DNA of 33,300 nt from Saksenaea vasiformis B4078. Lineage: Eukaryota > Mucoromycota > Mucoromycetes > Mucorales > Saksenaeaceae. The stretch covers positions 1-33,300 of the forward strand of contig JNDT01001574.1 in NCBI GenBank assembly GCA_000697055.1, given 5' to 3'. The position numbers and the translations under genes were made by a program. The notes under the pieces are model-generated. The model searched no databases. It saw only the letters and a program-made list of their open reading frames with translations, and was not told the DNA's origin. Shown here piece by piece: positions 1-9,572 of the stretch (position 1 is its first letter; each line of letters begins with the position of its first letter).

Positions 1-252
1 GTTGCATTCGCGTCCCTCCCAAGCTTTCCAACATGCGGTAATCTTCCATAGTAAAGGCAACGATGCGACCGTCATTCCTCACATGTCTGTTATTCGGACA
101 GAGGCGACTGGAACTTCGGCGATGGTCATTTCCTCCGCAAGAAGGACAAACTGAAGATCGAACAGAGGGCATTTTTTTTTCCTATTACAAAGTGAAAACT
201 GATGGAAGATGGTAACAAAGAAAACTCCTTAAGGAACACAAAAATGAGAAAA

Positions 253-370
253 CATGACTGCACCTTCCAAATAGAGAGATATTGAAGAATACTATCCAAT
301 CATCAGTTTAGAGTTGTCCAATCAAAAACGCAAAACTCCCAAAACTCAGATCCAAATCGTTTTATATAAG
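253..370. repeat. degenerate outlying copy of the 120-bp repeat
   Basis: This stretch matches the 120-bp unit of the array at 669-1157 (shared start ATGACTGCACCTTCC, then AGAGAGATAT, then a TCCAAAT segment near its end) but carries many substitutions. It lies about 400 bp before the homogeneous array and looks like an older copy. No coding role is seen. Confidence 0.75.
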
Positions 371-472
371 TAGCGACCAGTTGCGACTTTCGCTTCGCTC
401 AATAGCAATAGCTGTATGGGGAAGGAGCAGAAAAGGACAGAGAAGGGGCTGGTGAATAATACTTTTTAATTG

Positions 473-658
473 ATAATGCTTGATCTAATGTCTTTCGGTG
501 CTGAGGAAAGTTCACTCCAAAAAGTGCTTGGACCTCCGCTGCGCTCTGGTAGTCACTTTTTGTTCGTTCACTTCCCATTTGGTATACCATAGCATGGATA
601 ATAATGCTTGGTCTAGTGTCTTTCGGTGCTGAGGAAAGTTCACTCTGAAAAGTACTTG
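473..658. repeat. pair of 58-bp direct repeats (473-530 and 601-658)
   Basis: Two near-identical 58-bp segments begin ATAATGCTTG and share a GTCTTTCGGTGCTGAGGAAA core. They are spaced 128 bp apart and differ at a handful of positions. The second abuts the start of the 120-bp array, so the two repeat families are interleaved here. Confidence 0.8.
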
Positions 659-668
659 TTTTATATGT

Positions 669-1157
669 ATGATGACTGCACCTTCCAAATAGAGAGATAT
701 CGAAGAATACTGTCCAATCATTTATATGTCGAGAACCCAATCAATTTCGCAAAATGGCCAAAACTCCGGTCCAAATATTTTTATTTAGATGATGACTGCA
801 CCTTCCAAATAGAGAGATATCGAAGAATACTGTCCAATCATTTATATGTCGAGAATCCAATCAATTTCGCAAAATGGCCAAAACTCCGGTCCAAATATTT
901 TTATTTAGATGATGACTGCACCTTCCAAATAGAGAGATATCGAAGAATACTGTCCAATCATTTATATGTCGAGAATCCAATCAATTTCGCAAAATGGCCA
1001 AAACTCCGGTCCAAATATTTTTATTTAGATGATGACTGCACCTTCCAAATAGAGAGATATCGAAGAATACTGTCCAATCATTTATATGTCGAGAATCCAA
1101 TCAATTTCGCAAAATGGCCAAAACTCCGGTCCAAATATTTTTATTTAGATGATGACT
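669..1157. repeat. 120-bp tandem repeat array, about four copies
   Basis: Four head-to-tail units of exactly 120 bp start near 669, 789, 909 and 1029, with a 10-bp stub at the end. Units 2-4 read as identical and unit 1 differs by one base (GAGAACCC versus GAGAATCC), so the expansion is recent. Because 120 is a multiple of three, one frame stays open through the array (626-1159, 40-residue periodic peptide). I see no start context, domain or codon bias to support a real protein, and treat the open frame as a by-product of the period. Confidence 0.92.
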
Positions 1158-1233
1158 AGGCGGATGATGACTAGGCGGATTAAGTAGCGATAAGTAGCGA
1201 TGATGATGATGTATGATGATGATGATGATGATA
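1151..1233. repeat. GAT-rich microsatellite next to the 120-bp array
   Basis: A run of GATGATGA and GTAGCGAT motifs passes into a pure (GAT)n tract at about 1198-1231. It directly follows the last 120-bp unit, whose own junction sequence is GATGATGAC, so slippage may have seeded the array. Confidence 0.7.
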
Positions 1234-1994
1234 CACGCCCGAATGGTTTCTGCATTTAAAGATGCACGAGTGGGAGTTATCAAGTGCTTGCCGCTAGAAA
1301 GGGATTTGGTGACGCGCACCATAGAACTAGTATTACAATAGAACCGAATACCGAGAACAAGATAAGAGTATTAAGACACCCCAAAGGGCATGTTCTACCC
1401 AACCACTGTTCTTATATGTGATCTACTCCGATTTCTTGTGTATAAGTAGGATAGAAAACGATGTACCAGATCGACATCTCTTTTTCTTTATTCTTACGAT
1501 TAAAAAGAGTCCCAAAGGATTTCTCGGTCTGTTTTCCTTTATGTTGTTTTTCTATCCACTTATCACGCAGTTTGACGTCGATCCGTATATTCCAGTGGAT
1601 GCTGGTACAGGCACAGTGAATGTGCGAGGAATGAGGGTTTTGCAGCTTCCGAGGATCAAACTTTCAGCTTATATTTCTTTCTTTGTATCGATCAATTTTG
1701 TGTATATACCCCATCTTTTTATTCAATAAGACATTAGGTTATAACAGCATCTTCCTCTTAGTTTTCCTAAGCACTCCAAAAAGATCTCTTCCAAAGGTTT
1801 CCTTTCATTTTTCAAGTCGCCTTTTTATTGCTCTGTCTCCGTTGCTTATTATCAAGAAACCACCGTTAAGCGGAATCCACTGATTCTTTCTCTTTCTGTT
1901 TTTCCTTTTCTGTTCTTTTTATTTTCTTATCACCGCATCTGTCATATCGCTGAGATTACCTGAGAATTAGTTACTCAAAATTTGTAGCGTAACA
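1234..1994. other. intergenic, no gene recognised
   Basis: This stretch is mostly T-rich. A short segment near 1571-1650 has exon-like composition (open on the + strand after a CGCAG acceptor-like site), but no partner exon or family match is visible. It could be a decayed exon or chance. Confidence 0.4.
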
Positions 1995-3541
1995 CCGTGA
2001 CGACCGGAGGAAGTCAAATGCATCTTTCAAATCCCTGATGCTGAATAAACCCATCAAGGACCGACCACTCGAAGAGTGGCAGGAGATTACTCTTGAATCC
2101 CTGTGCACAAGCACCCTTCACTCCTCATATACAGCTAAGAAAGAGTATTCACTGATATTAGAGAATATTGAAAAAAGTATAAATAAGAAGACTTCACTTG
2201 CCTGGATAATACGAGCTGTTATCCGTATGTGCACAGCTAAGATTGAAGAGTTACCATTCCGTGGAAACTGCAGGGCTAAGGCGCCCCAACAGGCCCACGG
2301 ATGTATCCTGCTGAAGATACACCGACAACGATCATGTATTACCACTGAATCATTGCCGTGACGACCGGCGGAAGTCAAATGCATCTTTCAAATCCCCGAT
2401 GCTGAATAAACCCATCAAGGATCGACCACTCGGAGAGTGGCAGGAGATTACTCTTGAATCCCTGTGCACAAGCACCCTTCACTCCTCATATACAGCTAAG
2501 AAAGAGTATTCACTGATATTAGAGAATATTGAAAAAAGTATAAATAAGAAGACTTCACTTGCCTGGATAATACGAGCTGTTATCCGTATGTGCACAGCTA
2601 AGATTGAAGAGTTACCATTCCGTGGAAACTGCAGGGCTAAGGCGCCCCAACAGGCCCACGGATGTATCCTGCTGAAGATACACCGACAACGATCATGTAT
2701 TACCACTGAATCATTGCCGTGACGACCGGCGGAAGTCAAATGCATCTTTCAAATCCCCGATGCTGAATAAACCCATCAAGGATCGACCACTCGGAGAGTG
2801 GCAGGAGATTACTCTTGAATCCCTGTGCACAAGCACCCTTCACTCCTCATATACAGCTAAGAAAGAGTATTCACTGATATATTAGAGAAGATTGAAAAAA
2901 GTATAAATAAGAAGACTTCACTTGCCTGGATAATACGAGCTGTTGTCCGTATGTGCACAGCTAAGATTGAAGAGTCACCATTCCGTGGAAACTGCAGGGC
3001 TAAGGCGCCCCAACAGGCCCACGGATGTATCCTGCTGAAGATACACCGACAACGATCATGTATTACCACTGAATCATTGCCGTGACGACCGGCGGAAGTC
3101 AAATGCATCTTTCAAATCCCCGATGCTGAATAAACCCATCAAGGATCGACCACTCGGAGAGTGGCAGGAGATTACTCTTGAATCCCTGTGCACAAGCACC
3201 CTTCACTCCTCATATACAGCTAAGAAAGAGTATTCACTGATATATTAGAGAAGATTGAAAAAAGTATAAATAAGAAGACTTCACTTGCCTGGATAATACG
3301 AGCTGTTGTCCGTATGTGCACAGCTAAGATTGAAGAGTCACCATTCCGTGGAAACTGCAGGGCTAAGGCGCCCCAACAGGCCCACGGATGTATCCTGCTG
3401 AAGATACACCGACAACGATCATGTATTACCACTGAATCATTGCCGTGACGACCGGCGGAAGTCAAATGCATCTTTCAAATCCCTGATGCTGAATAAACCC
3501 ATCAAGGATCGACCACTCGGAGAGTGGCAGGAGATTACTCT
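1995..3541. repeat. 361/363-bp tandem repeat array, four copies plus a 99-bp stub
   Basis: Units beginning CCGTGACGACCGG start at 1995, 2356, 2717, 3080 and 3443 (lengths 361, 361, 363, 363, then a truncated 99 bp). Copies 3 and 4 share a 2-bp AT insertion (GATATATTAG for GATATTAG) and the same point changes, such as GTTGTCCG and GAGTCACC, so they form one subtype and copies 1-2 another. A 107-codon + strand ORF (2038-2361, 2399-2722) is open in copies 1-2 and broken in 3-4 by the insertion. A minus-strand ORF also runs in each copy. Neither has a recognisable domain. Each unit carries a small hairpin, CCACTC/GAGTGG (first copy 2065-2079). Confidence 0.93.
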
Positions 3542-4195
3542 TTTATCTTGCTATGCACTGTTGCTTTCAGGTAAAGTGCTATAACTAATGCCGCATATAC
3601 GCAGCACATCGGTAATGTGTAATAGCGAATAGGCATACTTGGAACCCAGCTTGGAACGGAAAACTTGATTGATTTGCAACTGGGAATTACAGTAATTGCA
3701 TGTGACTTTGCGTTGACCAACAGGACTGCCTTCTGTGTGTCCGAAGGAAATCCCAAAAAGTGGACCAAGGGACCCTCTGCACTTGATTTATAATCATCGT
3801 TCTCATAAAAGCTGAAGTGCAAGCCATGATCGCTGCCCTCTCTTGTTTGCATATAGAGCATTCGTAGCTTTCTGGCTGCAATGTTGACGAGGTTGTGATG
3901 AGTAATCAGCACAACTTAGCAGAGAGTTAACCAACTCCATTGTGATATGTCTCGGTGTGGCAAGTTATTGTGATGCGATCAACAGTTCCATGCGACAACG
4001 AGGTATGTCGTAGAAGCGCATACTCAGTGTCCCGTTAGAGAAAAAGTCGTAAGCTATAAGGAGATGGAAATGCTTGTAGTCGCCCGTCGTGCCAATACAG
4101 CCAGTAGTCGACGAAGATGGGACAGAAGATATGAGGATAAACTTCTTATTATCGTGGCTTCGTCTACACCTCAGGACACATCTTTCGAGGCGCAA
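3542..4195 (-). other. possible decayed or hypothetical gene, minus strand
   Basis: Two minus-strand open stretches lie here: 4195-3965 (76 codons) and 3912-3535 (125 codons). The second has a hydrophobic segment near its C-terminus (roughly residues 98-117) that could be a membrane span, and then runs into the truncated edge of the 361-bp array. The two might be exons of one gene, but I could not find a splice pair that joins them convincingly. I do not recognise the family. It could equally be chance ORFs, so no function is proposed. Confidence 0.25.
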
Positions 4196-4477
4196 AAGTA
4201 GAACTAAGATTAGAACTTAGCTTAAAACCATATGAGGTAGAAACGAGAAAAGAATTCATGGGGAGCAGGAATGCCAATAGATTGCGTTGGTCGTTTTACT
4301 GGTATCTTTTCTTAGCGCATGAATGATGCATAGTAGCTTGCCTACTCGCAGATGATTTTCGCATGTATGATTGATCATTTTGGATAGTTTGGTGTCAGTA
4401 AACAGGAATAGCGCAATGGTCTCCGTTTTCTTTTCAACCTTCAGTTATCTCGATTTTCGTCATAATCATTCCTCAGA

Positions 4478-4990
4478 AATTTCAACCATTTCCGAAATAC
4501 CTGATGGATAAAACTGTTGGAGGACCTCTGTATCTTCGGTTCCCTTGTTCTTGGTTAGCTGGTCGTCATTGTTACGATCGTTGAAGATTCGCAATCTGCG
4601 AAGAAGAGTCTCTCTTTGAGATGGGAAACAGTGTCAATCGTCTTCGTCGACTTCGTCAATATCTACGTCAAGGGAATTATCTCGGACACTCAGAATCTAC
4701 CGATTAGGGACACTCATGTGAAGTGTTTTCGCCGGCGGCTGGACAAACAACTTACCGAATCTTAATGCAAGTATGACCCACAAATTAAACCCTCATCGAG
4801 CGGCGACAGGTAGATAGGATCATGCTCATTTATAGCTAAGTCTAAACAGTCGGTCCACGGAAACCCAAATATTCAGTGGTATCCAGATACGATCAGATTT
4901 CATTAGAGAATTCTAAGCTATCTATCTAACAGTTCTCTAAATTACATTGTGTGAGCGCCCCTCAGAGTGCCCGTAGCAATTTCCAAAAAC
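4478..4990. repeat. dispersed ~0.5-kb repeat, copy 1
   Basis: The segment aligns with 9573-10110 along its length with many substitutions and indels. Shared blocks include a TTTCAACCATTTCCGAAA start, CGTCAAGGGAATTA, GGACACTC, and a nearly invariant block at about 4896-4949 containing an inverted repeat TTAGAGAA...TTCTCTAA. It carries two GGGACACTC-type motifs (4684-4691, 4707-4715). No ORF of note is present. It looks like a non-autonomous mobile element or a fragment of one. Confidence 0.75.
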
Positions 4991-5323
4991 ACTAGAAAGG
5001 AGTTAGTTTTTTTTTTTCCCTTCCTGAAATCAATTTCGTTTACATTCTCTATTCTGATCTCGCTTATAATATCTTGCATGCCATCTTCTTCCAACAACGA
5101 TGGATTTATTGATAACGAAGTAGCAAGATAAGTGATCCTTACTCAGGAAGAGGCGAGAAATTGCGGGCCTGAAACGACAACGAAGGCATATAGGCCGAAA
5201 ATGCAAGGATTCCTAATATGGTGTAGTGGAATGTGACGGAACGAAGACGACAGAAGAATCGTCACAGGCGAGATGTTAAATCGCACTTCAGCGCCACAAA
5301 CTCAAAACCTAGGAAAAACATAT
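4991..5323. other. intergenic, nothing recognised
   Basis: AT-rich sequence with a T homopolymer near 5008. It lies between the dispersed repeat and the recombinase relic. No ORF, RNA gene or repeat was recognised. Confidence 0.5.
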
Positions 5324-5419
5324 CAAGTCTGTGACATTAGAGCAGTACATTTCTGCCATAACTGATCTGTACAAGTCTGCGACATTAGAGCAGTGCATTT
5401 CTGCCATAGCCGATCTGTA
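5324..5419 (+). repeat. 48-bp tandem duplication
   Basis: Two 48-bp units (5324-5371, 5372-5419) start CAAGTCTGYGACATTAGAGC and differ at a few bases. The period is a multiple of three, so the duplication adds 16 residues in frame to the recombinase-like ORF that continues downstream. Confidence 0.9.
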
Positions 5420-6050
5420 CAATTCGCAAGTACTCCGAAAGATGAACTCCCACTCCCATCGGAGAGAAATGGTCAAGTGGCTCATTACGGTAGCCAAAGC
5501 GCGAGAATATGAGGTCAGCCGTCAGAACTTCGAGGGCCGTGGAGAAGGGACCTTGGCCGATGGCTACACGTCGATGGATCAGGTTGCCGCTGTCGTCAAC
5601 TACTATCACACACGAAACCATTGCGTTGGCGAACAGCTCAGAAATGCTGTGGCATTCTCGTTCTCTCATTATTTCTCCTCCGTGGAGAATCCATCCGCAA
5701 GATGGAACTGACCGATCTGCAGTGTTTCAACTTGGAGCACGAGAGTGCCAGCTGTCCAGCCTTGGTGATGATCATGCATCAAGGCAAGACCAACAAGAAC
5801 AATCGCTTGGAGACAGCAGGCTGCATTAGACATGTGCGTGTCGAGGCCTGTCCGTTCATGGCCCTCGGCTTCTATCTCATCTGGAGGTACTACATGGAGA
5901 ATGAGCCATTCCCTGATTTCTCCTCGTCAAGCAGCTGGTACCGTGTCAAGGTCATGAAGGCTTGCACCGACCCGACAGCCGAATGGGGTTACCGCGCCCA
6001 TCACGATGCGGTCACCGCAGCTCTCTCGTTTGTTGGGATCAAATACAAAG
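5324..6050 (+). pseudogene. Crypton-type (Ndc10-like) tyrosine recombinase, truncated and frameshifted
   Basis: Translated + strand sequence resembles the Ndc10 domain-2/Crypton recombinase family: a helical N-terminal part with LADGYTS, then a core with FLLRGESIRKMELTDL, a VMIMHQGKTN segment, and CPFMALGFYLIW. In the family these blocks contain the first catalytic Arg and the Lys. The first half (frame of 5331-5711) and second half (frame of 5621-6172) are in different frames, with the shift near 5660-5675. The 5' end is missing, and the C-terminal catalytic part with the His/Arg/Tyr residues is replaced by unrelated sequence after about 6050. Family assignment is from remembered motifs and no search was run. 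Loss of function is inferred from the frameshift and truncation. Confidence 0.65.
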
Positions 6051-6480
6051 TACCTCCTCTCACTGAGGCCCAAGTGACTCAATTTGTTGGCTGTTTATCA
6101 GAAATACTGTCGCTCTCTCCAGTGCCCGCAATGCCAAGTCCAGGGAAAAGTAATCAAACAAGGCTCGGATAAAGCCGATCCACCAATGCCTGCCTTTCGC
6201 TGCTCCAAACGCTCAAAGTACTTAAACCACGTCCAGCTACGCGCTTGTATCGACAAGGCTACTGCCAAAGCTACCCGAAAAATCGCAAGCCCCTGTGCCA
6301 TCAGCACAAACTCTTGTGTTTGAACCTCACGCAGATCTCCCAGCATTCATGCAAACCATCATGACCGAGCTTAACGACCACCATCATCAAAGATTTGATA
6401 AACACAGACGCCTGTATGAACAACTTACCCAGCTCTCCAAAGAACTCAAAACTGCTCATGCTCGCATCGCGGACCTTGAG
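6051..6480 (+). pseudogene. zinc-ribbon plus coiled-coil mobile-element protein fragment
   Basis: Immediately after the recombinase homology stops, a different coding fragment begins. It includes a Cys pair LQCPQCQVQGK (about 6105-6137) and a third Cys, FRCSKRSKY (about 6198-6224). In another frame (6295-6618) a Leu/Ala/Glu-rich stretch such as ELKTAHARIADLEATNVQL has coiled-coil character. The frames change between the two parts, so the ORF is broken. Zn-ribbon plus coiled-coil proteins occur in fungal mobile elements, possibly as a LINE ORF, but I cannot name the element. The abrupt junction with the Crypton relic suggests one element inserted into or recombined with the other. Confidence 0.45.
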
Positions 6481-6926
6481 GCAACAAATGTCCAACTGAA
6501 TGAACAAAAATGGAAGCTCGTGATTTATCGCACTTACAAAAGTGATAAGAGAAATCATGTTTTACCAAGAACACGAACGCGTGCTCCGACACACAGTTAC
6601 CGGAGACCAATCTCCTAACTGTACCTTGAGGCAACAAATGTCTAAGTGAATGAACAAAAAAATGGGATCTCGTGATTTACCGCACTTACAAAAGTGATAA
6701 GAGAAATCATGTCTTACCAAGAACACGAACGCGTGCTCCGACACACAATTACCGGAGACCAATCTCCTAACTGTACCTTGAGGCAACGATTGTCCAACTG
6801 AATGAACAAAAGATGGAATCTCGTGATTTATTGCACTTACAAAAGTGATAAGAGAAATCATGTCTTACCAAGAACACGAACGCGCGCTCCGACACACAAT
6901 TACCGGAGACCAATCGCCTAACTGTA
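6473..6926. repeat. 150-bp tandem triplication
   Basis: Three units begin ACCTTGAGGCAAC at 6473, 6623 and 6775 (periods 150 and 152). Each includes AAAAGTGATAAGAGAAATCA and ends TCTCCTAACTGT or TCGCCTAACTGT. The first unit contains the end of the coiled-coil ORF, which stops inside it (6618). The later units have base changes and small indels. It looks like a decayed expansion at the 3' side of the preceding element. Confidence 0.9.
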
Positions 6927-7457
6927 GACACCGCCTGGTCACTGCAATCCACGCAGTCAGCCCCCGGTCATAGCATTTGGTCATATCCTACTGGGGCTGC
7001 ACGCGTAAAAAAAACCACCAAAGATCTCTCCAGAATGTTTGCAGCAGCAGCCAGAATGTTCTCCCCGATCTCCGACACATCTTAGCTTTGCCTTTTTTCC
7101 CTTTGCTCGCAAGATTTTTTTTTGCTATTACTCTCTTCCCAGACCGGGCTAGAACGGACATACTTAGTTAGCAATGCGCTCATGGTCATTATCAAAAAGT
7201 AAATAAAGTTTTGATCAATTTTTTTTATGCTACTCTAAACGAATGATGCGTCTATGAAGAGCCGAGTTTGCTCTGAGAGAGAAATAAAGAGTATACTGTC
7301 ATCAGTTAATGAATTGGCAACAAAATCATACGCCTGTTTACATCAACATGACGCTCAGCGGACGCATAATTTAGTGGAGCAGCGTAAAAAAGCCATGTAC
7401 GGTTGGTAAATGGAAGATATTTTGACGTCTTTTTACTCCCCCCCCCCCCGAGAGTAA
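6927..7457. other. intergenic, no gene recognised
   Basis: Mixed AT-rich DNA with a C homopolymer at about 7437-7449 just before the candidate inverted-repeat element. No conserved coding or RNA feature was recognised. Confidence 0.5.
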
Positions 7458-8250
7458 GGGAATTACTACGCGCACTAAAAGTTCGAGTCATTTTACAGTG
7501 CTACCTCTCTAATTTCAAAACCCGGTTTTTTCAAGAAATTTCGGGTCCACCGCCAGAAAACATAGCGTATGCTTTCAAACTCTCTGTAATATCACGTTCA
7601 AGCCTGAAAAGGAGGTTGAATCCCTTATCGGGGAGGGAGGTTTAGTGCTCAAAGGTTTACTAATCGCATCGATCTTTTGCAAAATATGATGTAATACCTC
7701 CTCATCAAGAAAATCTATCATTGTGTCAATACGAAACAATTGATCTTTAAGTGGAACGCAACGTCTCTCTCTTCCGCAAGTTTTGGGGTATGTCGTCATT
7801 CACAATCTTCTCATCTTCGTATCAATGAATTACGCCTTATTCAGTTCTTGGATCAACAGTATCCTCTTCTTCTCGGCAGCCACTTCCGAAACCGGATATC
7901 ATCGTCGTGGTCCACAATAACATGAAGGTGAGAAGTCACGCCTATCAAAAGTTCATCCAGTACTGAGGTTGCTTCATCTCCATGAACAGCTTTATCCATG
8001 AGACCTGTCTTGCGCCAGCAATTTTAAAAGATATTAGGATTGCGTTTATTGTCAAGCATTTTGCACTGTGGTAGCTGTGGATTTTCACATAGCGTCTCGT
8101 CCAATCATTGTCTGGCTTTTGTACGCGAGCTGACCGATGCCTCCCATTAACTTTTGGTGCGCAAGCTCATTCGTACACCTTATTCCAGCTTTTAGAGCGC
8201 GAGGTCGTTCATGCACTCCATTTCAACTTTTAGTGCGCGTAGTAATTTCC
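7458..8250. mobile_element. candidate non-autonomous DNA transposon with 26-bp inverted ends
   Basis: The 26 bases at 7458-7483 (core ATTACTACGCGCACTAAAAG) and the reverse complement of 8225-8250 match at 25 of 26 positions. They enclose 793 bp in total. The right end is preceded by three more diverged copies of its own terminal sequence. No transposase-like ORF is present inside, so the element would depend on a partner. I do not see a clear target-site duplication at the flanks. The terminal GGGAATTACTACG prefix recurs at 8598-8610 and, as GGGAATTA, in both dispersed ~0.5-kb repeats. The boundaries are therefore approximate. Confidence 0.55.
8113..8250. repeat. four subterminal repeats of 36-38 bp
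   Basis: Diverged units starting near 8113, 8149, 8187 and 8225 share a pattern like CTTTTRGTGCGCGAG followed by a CATTC-like tail. The last unit is the right inverted end of the candidate element at 7458-8250. Subterminal repeat clusters are known transposase-binding layouts in some DNA transposons; that role is inference here. Confidence 0.6.
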
Positions 8251-8472
8251 TTGCCTTGCACATATTCCGATACAGATTGACACCGCTGTCTGCATTTATG
8301 CACCATCATCGTTGGCGTGCCTGCAAGAGGAGGACGACAATCATACCAAGCACCTGGGTAACCCAAAAGCATCGGTTGCAATGCTTTGAGCTTATCTTTT
8401 GCTTAGCTGGAAGATCCGTATATGAATTAACATTGGATTGAGACAGACACACCATTTAACGACGAGTAGGAC

Positions 8473-8664
8473 ATGCTCAAAGACCGAGACGCCCTGACGA
8501 ATCGCTTGCTTGAAGGGCATATGGGCTACATTGAGGTGATCAAGACCGATACCCTGCGTGCCACCAGGCTTCCGCTCTGCCCTCGCCTTACGGATTGGGA
8601 ATTACTACGGACACTCCAACGAGACACTCCAGTACCCCAAAATTCTGAACGGATAGTAAAATAG
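8473..8664 (+). other. GC-rich ORF fragment of unknown origin
   Basis: A 63-codon + strand open frame begins with ATG and has composition unlike the AT-rich surroundings. It includes a charged Leu-rich start (LKDRDALTNRLLEG). No family is recognised. It runs straight into GGACACTCC motifs, which suggests it is a captured or residual mobile-element coding fragment rather than a gene. Confidence 0.25.
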
Positions 8665-8742
8665 AAACATCACTAGTTGCCATATTCAGGTGTAGTGTGG
8701 TACAGAAATAGCGAAGCCTCTCACAATGGAGTGTCCCGTAGT
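8604..8742. mobile_element. short inverted-repeat module (MITE-like), GGGACACTC family
   Basis: ACTACGGACACTCC (8604-8617) faces GGAGTGTCCCGTAGT (8728-8742), an inverted pair with a one-base indel about 110 bp apart. A further AGACACTCC follows at 8622-8630. The left arm shares the GGGAATTACTACG prefix with the candidate element at 7458. The size and lack of coding sequence fit a miniature element, but no target duplication was identified. Confidence 0.4.
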
Positions 8743-9185
8743 GGAGCGCCCTGCAGTTGAGCCAGATACACTACAGTACGCACTCTATATAAGGATATTT
8801 GATAAATTGGACCGGTAGTATCTTACAAGACGGATGTCCAGAAATTTTGTGGTGGATATGAAATCGTTTTCTGAATCGAAAAAATGACGAATAAAAATTA
8901 TGCAATGTCTGAGCGACCGCCAATGTTTCAAAAAATATGATTGATTTAAATGATCGCTACTGTACGATAGTATAAGTGTTTCTAAAGAGAATACACTCGT
9001 TTTATTTGGGAAAGATCTTTTGAAAGAGATGATGTGTGATGTGGGAACGCGTAGCATTCGCTCAACTTTTGGACATTCCAAGAGATACGACCATCCTCCC
9101 AAGTTCTACTAGCAAATATCCTCGAGATAATAATAAGCTCCCTGTCTACCCAGAATATTATTATATCAAGTATCTACTGCACTAT
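8743..9185. other. intergenic, no gene recognised
   Basis: AT-rich spacer between GGGACACTC modules. A minus-strand open stretch (9102-8785, 105 codons) lacks recognisable domains and is treated as chance. Confidence 0.45.
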
Positions 9186-9266
9186 GGGACACTCCAATGA
9201 CCGAATTAAGCATTAGGTACTACTCTCCATCCTTTTTTGAAAGATTTTGGGGGACTGGAGTGTCCC
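9186..9266. repeat. inverted pair of GGGACACTCC motifs
   Basis: GGGACACTCC (9186-9195) faces GGAGTGTCCC (9257-9266), enclosing 61 bp. The right arm is followed by GTTGGAGGTCCC. It is another member of the local GGGACACTC motif family. Confidence 0.6.
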
Positions 9267-9572
9267 GTTGGAGGTCCCTAGCAAATGCCTATAATTTCAT
9301 CCTGTCAACTGGAGTATGGAAAAATGAAGCGAAGCGATGCAGTGCCTGGTGAAGTTCTGTCGTCGAAGTTGAGTGAGATTGCGTGTGAGAACATTTACTT
9401 GCCTTGTGGTGAACAATGGGCTGCACCATAGCCGAGACGGTTCGGGACAGAGATCATGCAGGCTAAACGATAGATTAAAAAAAAAAAAAAGGACATGAAT
9501 GACCCTTTTTAACTTGTGTTCATAACGATCCCTGCCAAAACAGCAGGAAAATTTGCTTTCGATCTCTCAGCT

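Noticed and set aside
626..1159. 177-codon + strand ORF across the 120-bp array as a repeat protein
   Set aside because: The frame stays open because the period is divisible by three. No start context, domain or composition argues for coding.
2038..3471. 107-codon + ORFs and 83-88-codon minus ORFs in the 361-bp repeat as gene copies
   Set aside because: The + frame is destroyed in half the units by a 2-bp insertion, both strands are open, and no family is recognised.
253..3541. CRISPR-like array
   Set aside because: The repeats are 120 and 361 bp without unique spacers, and the genome is eukaryotic.
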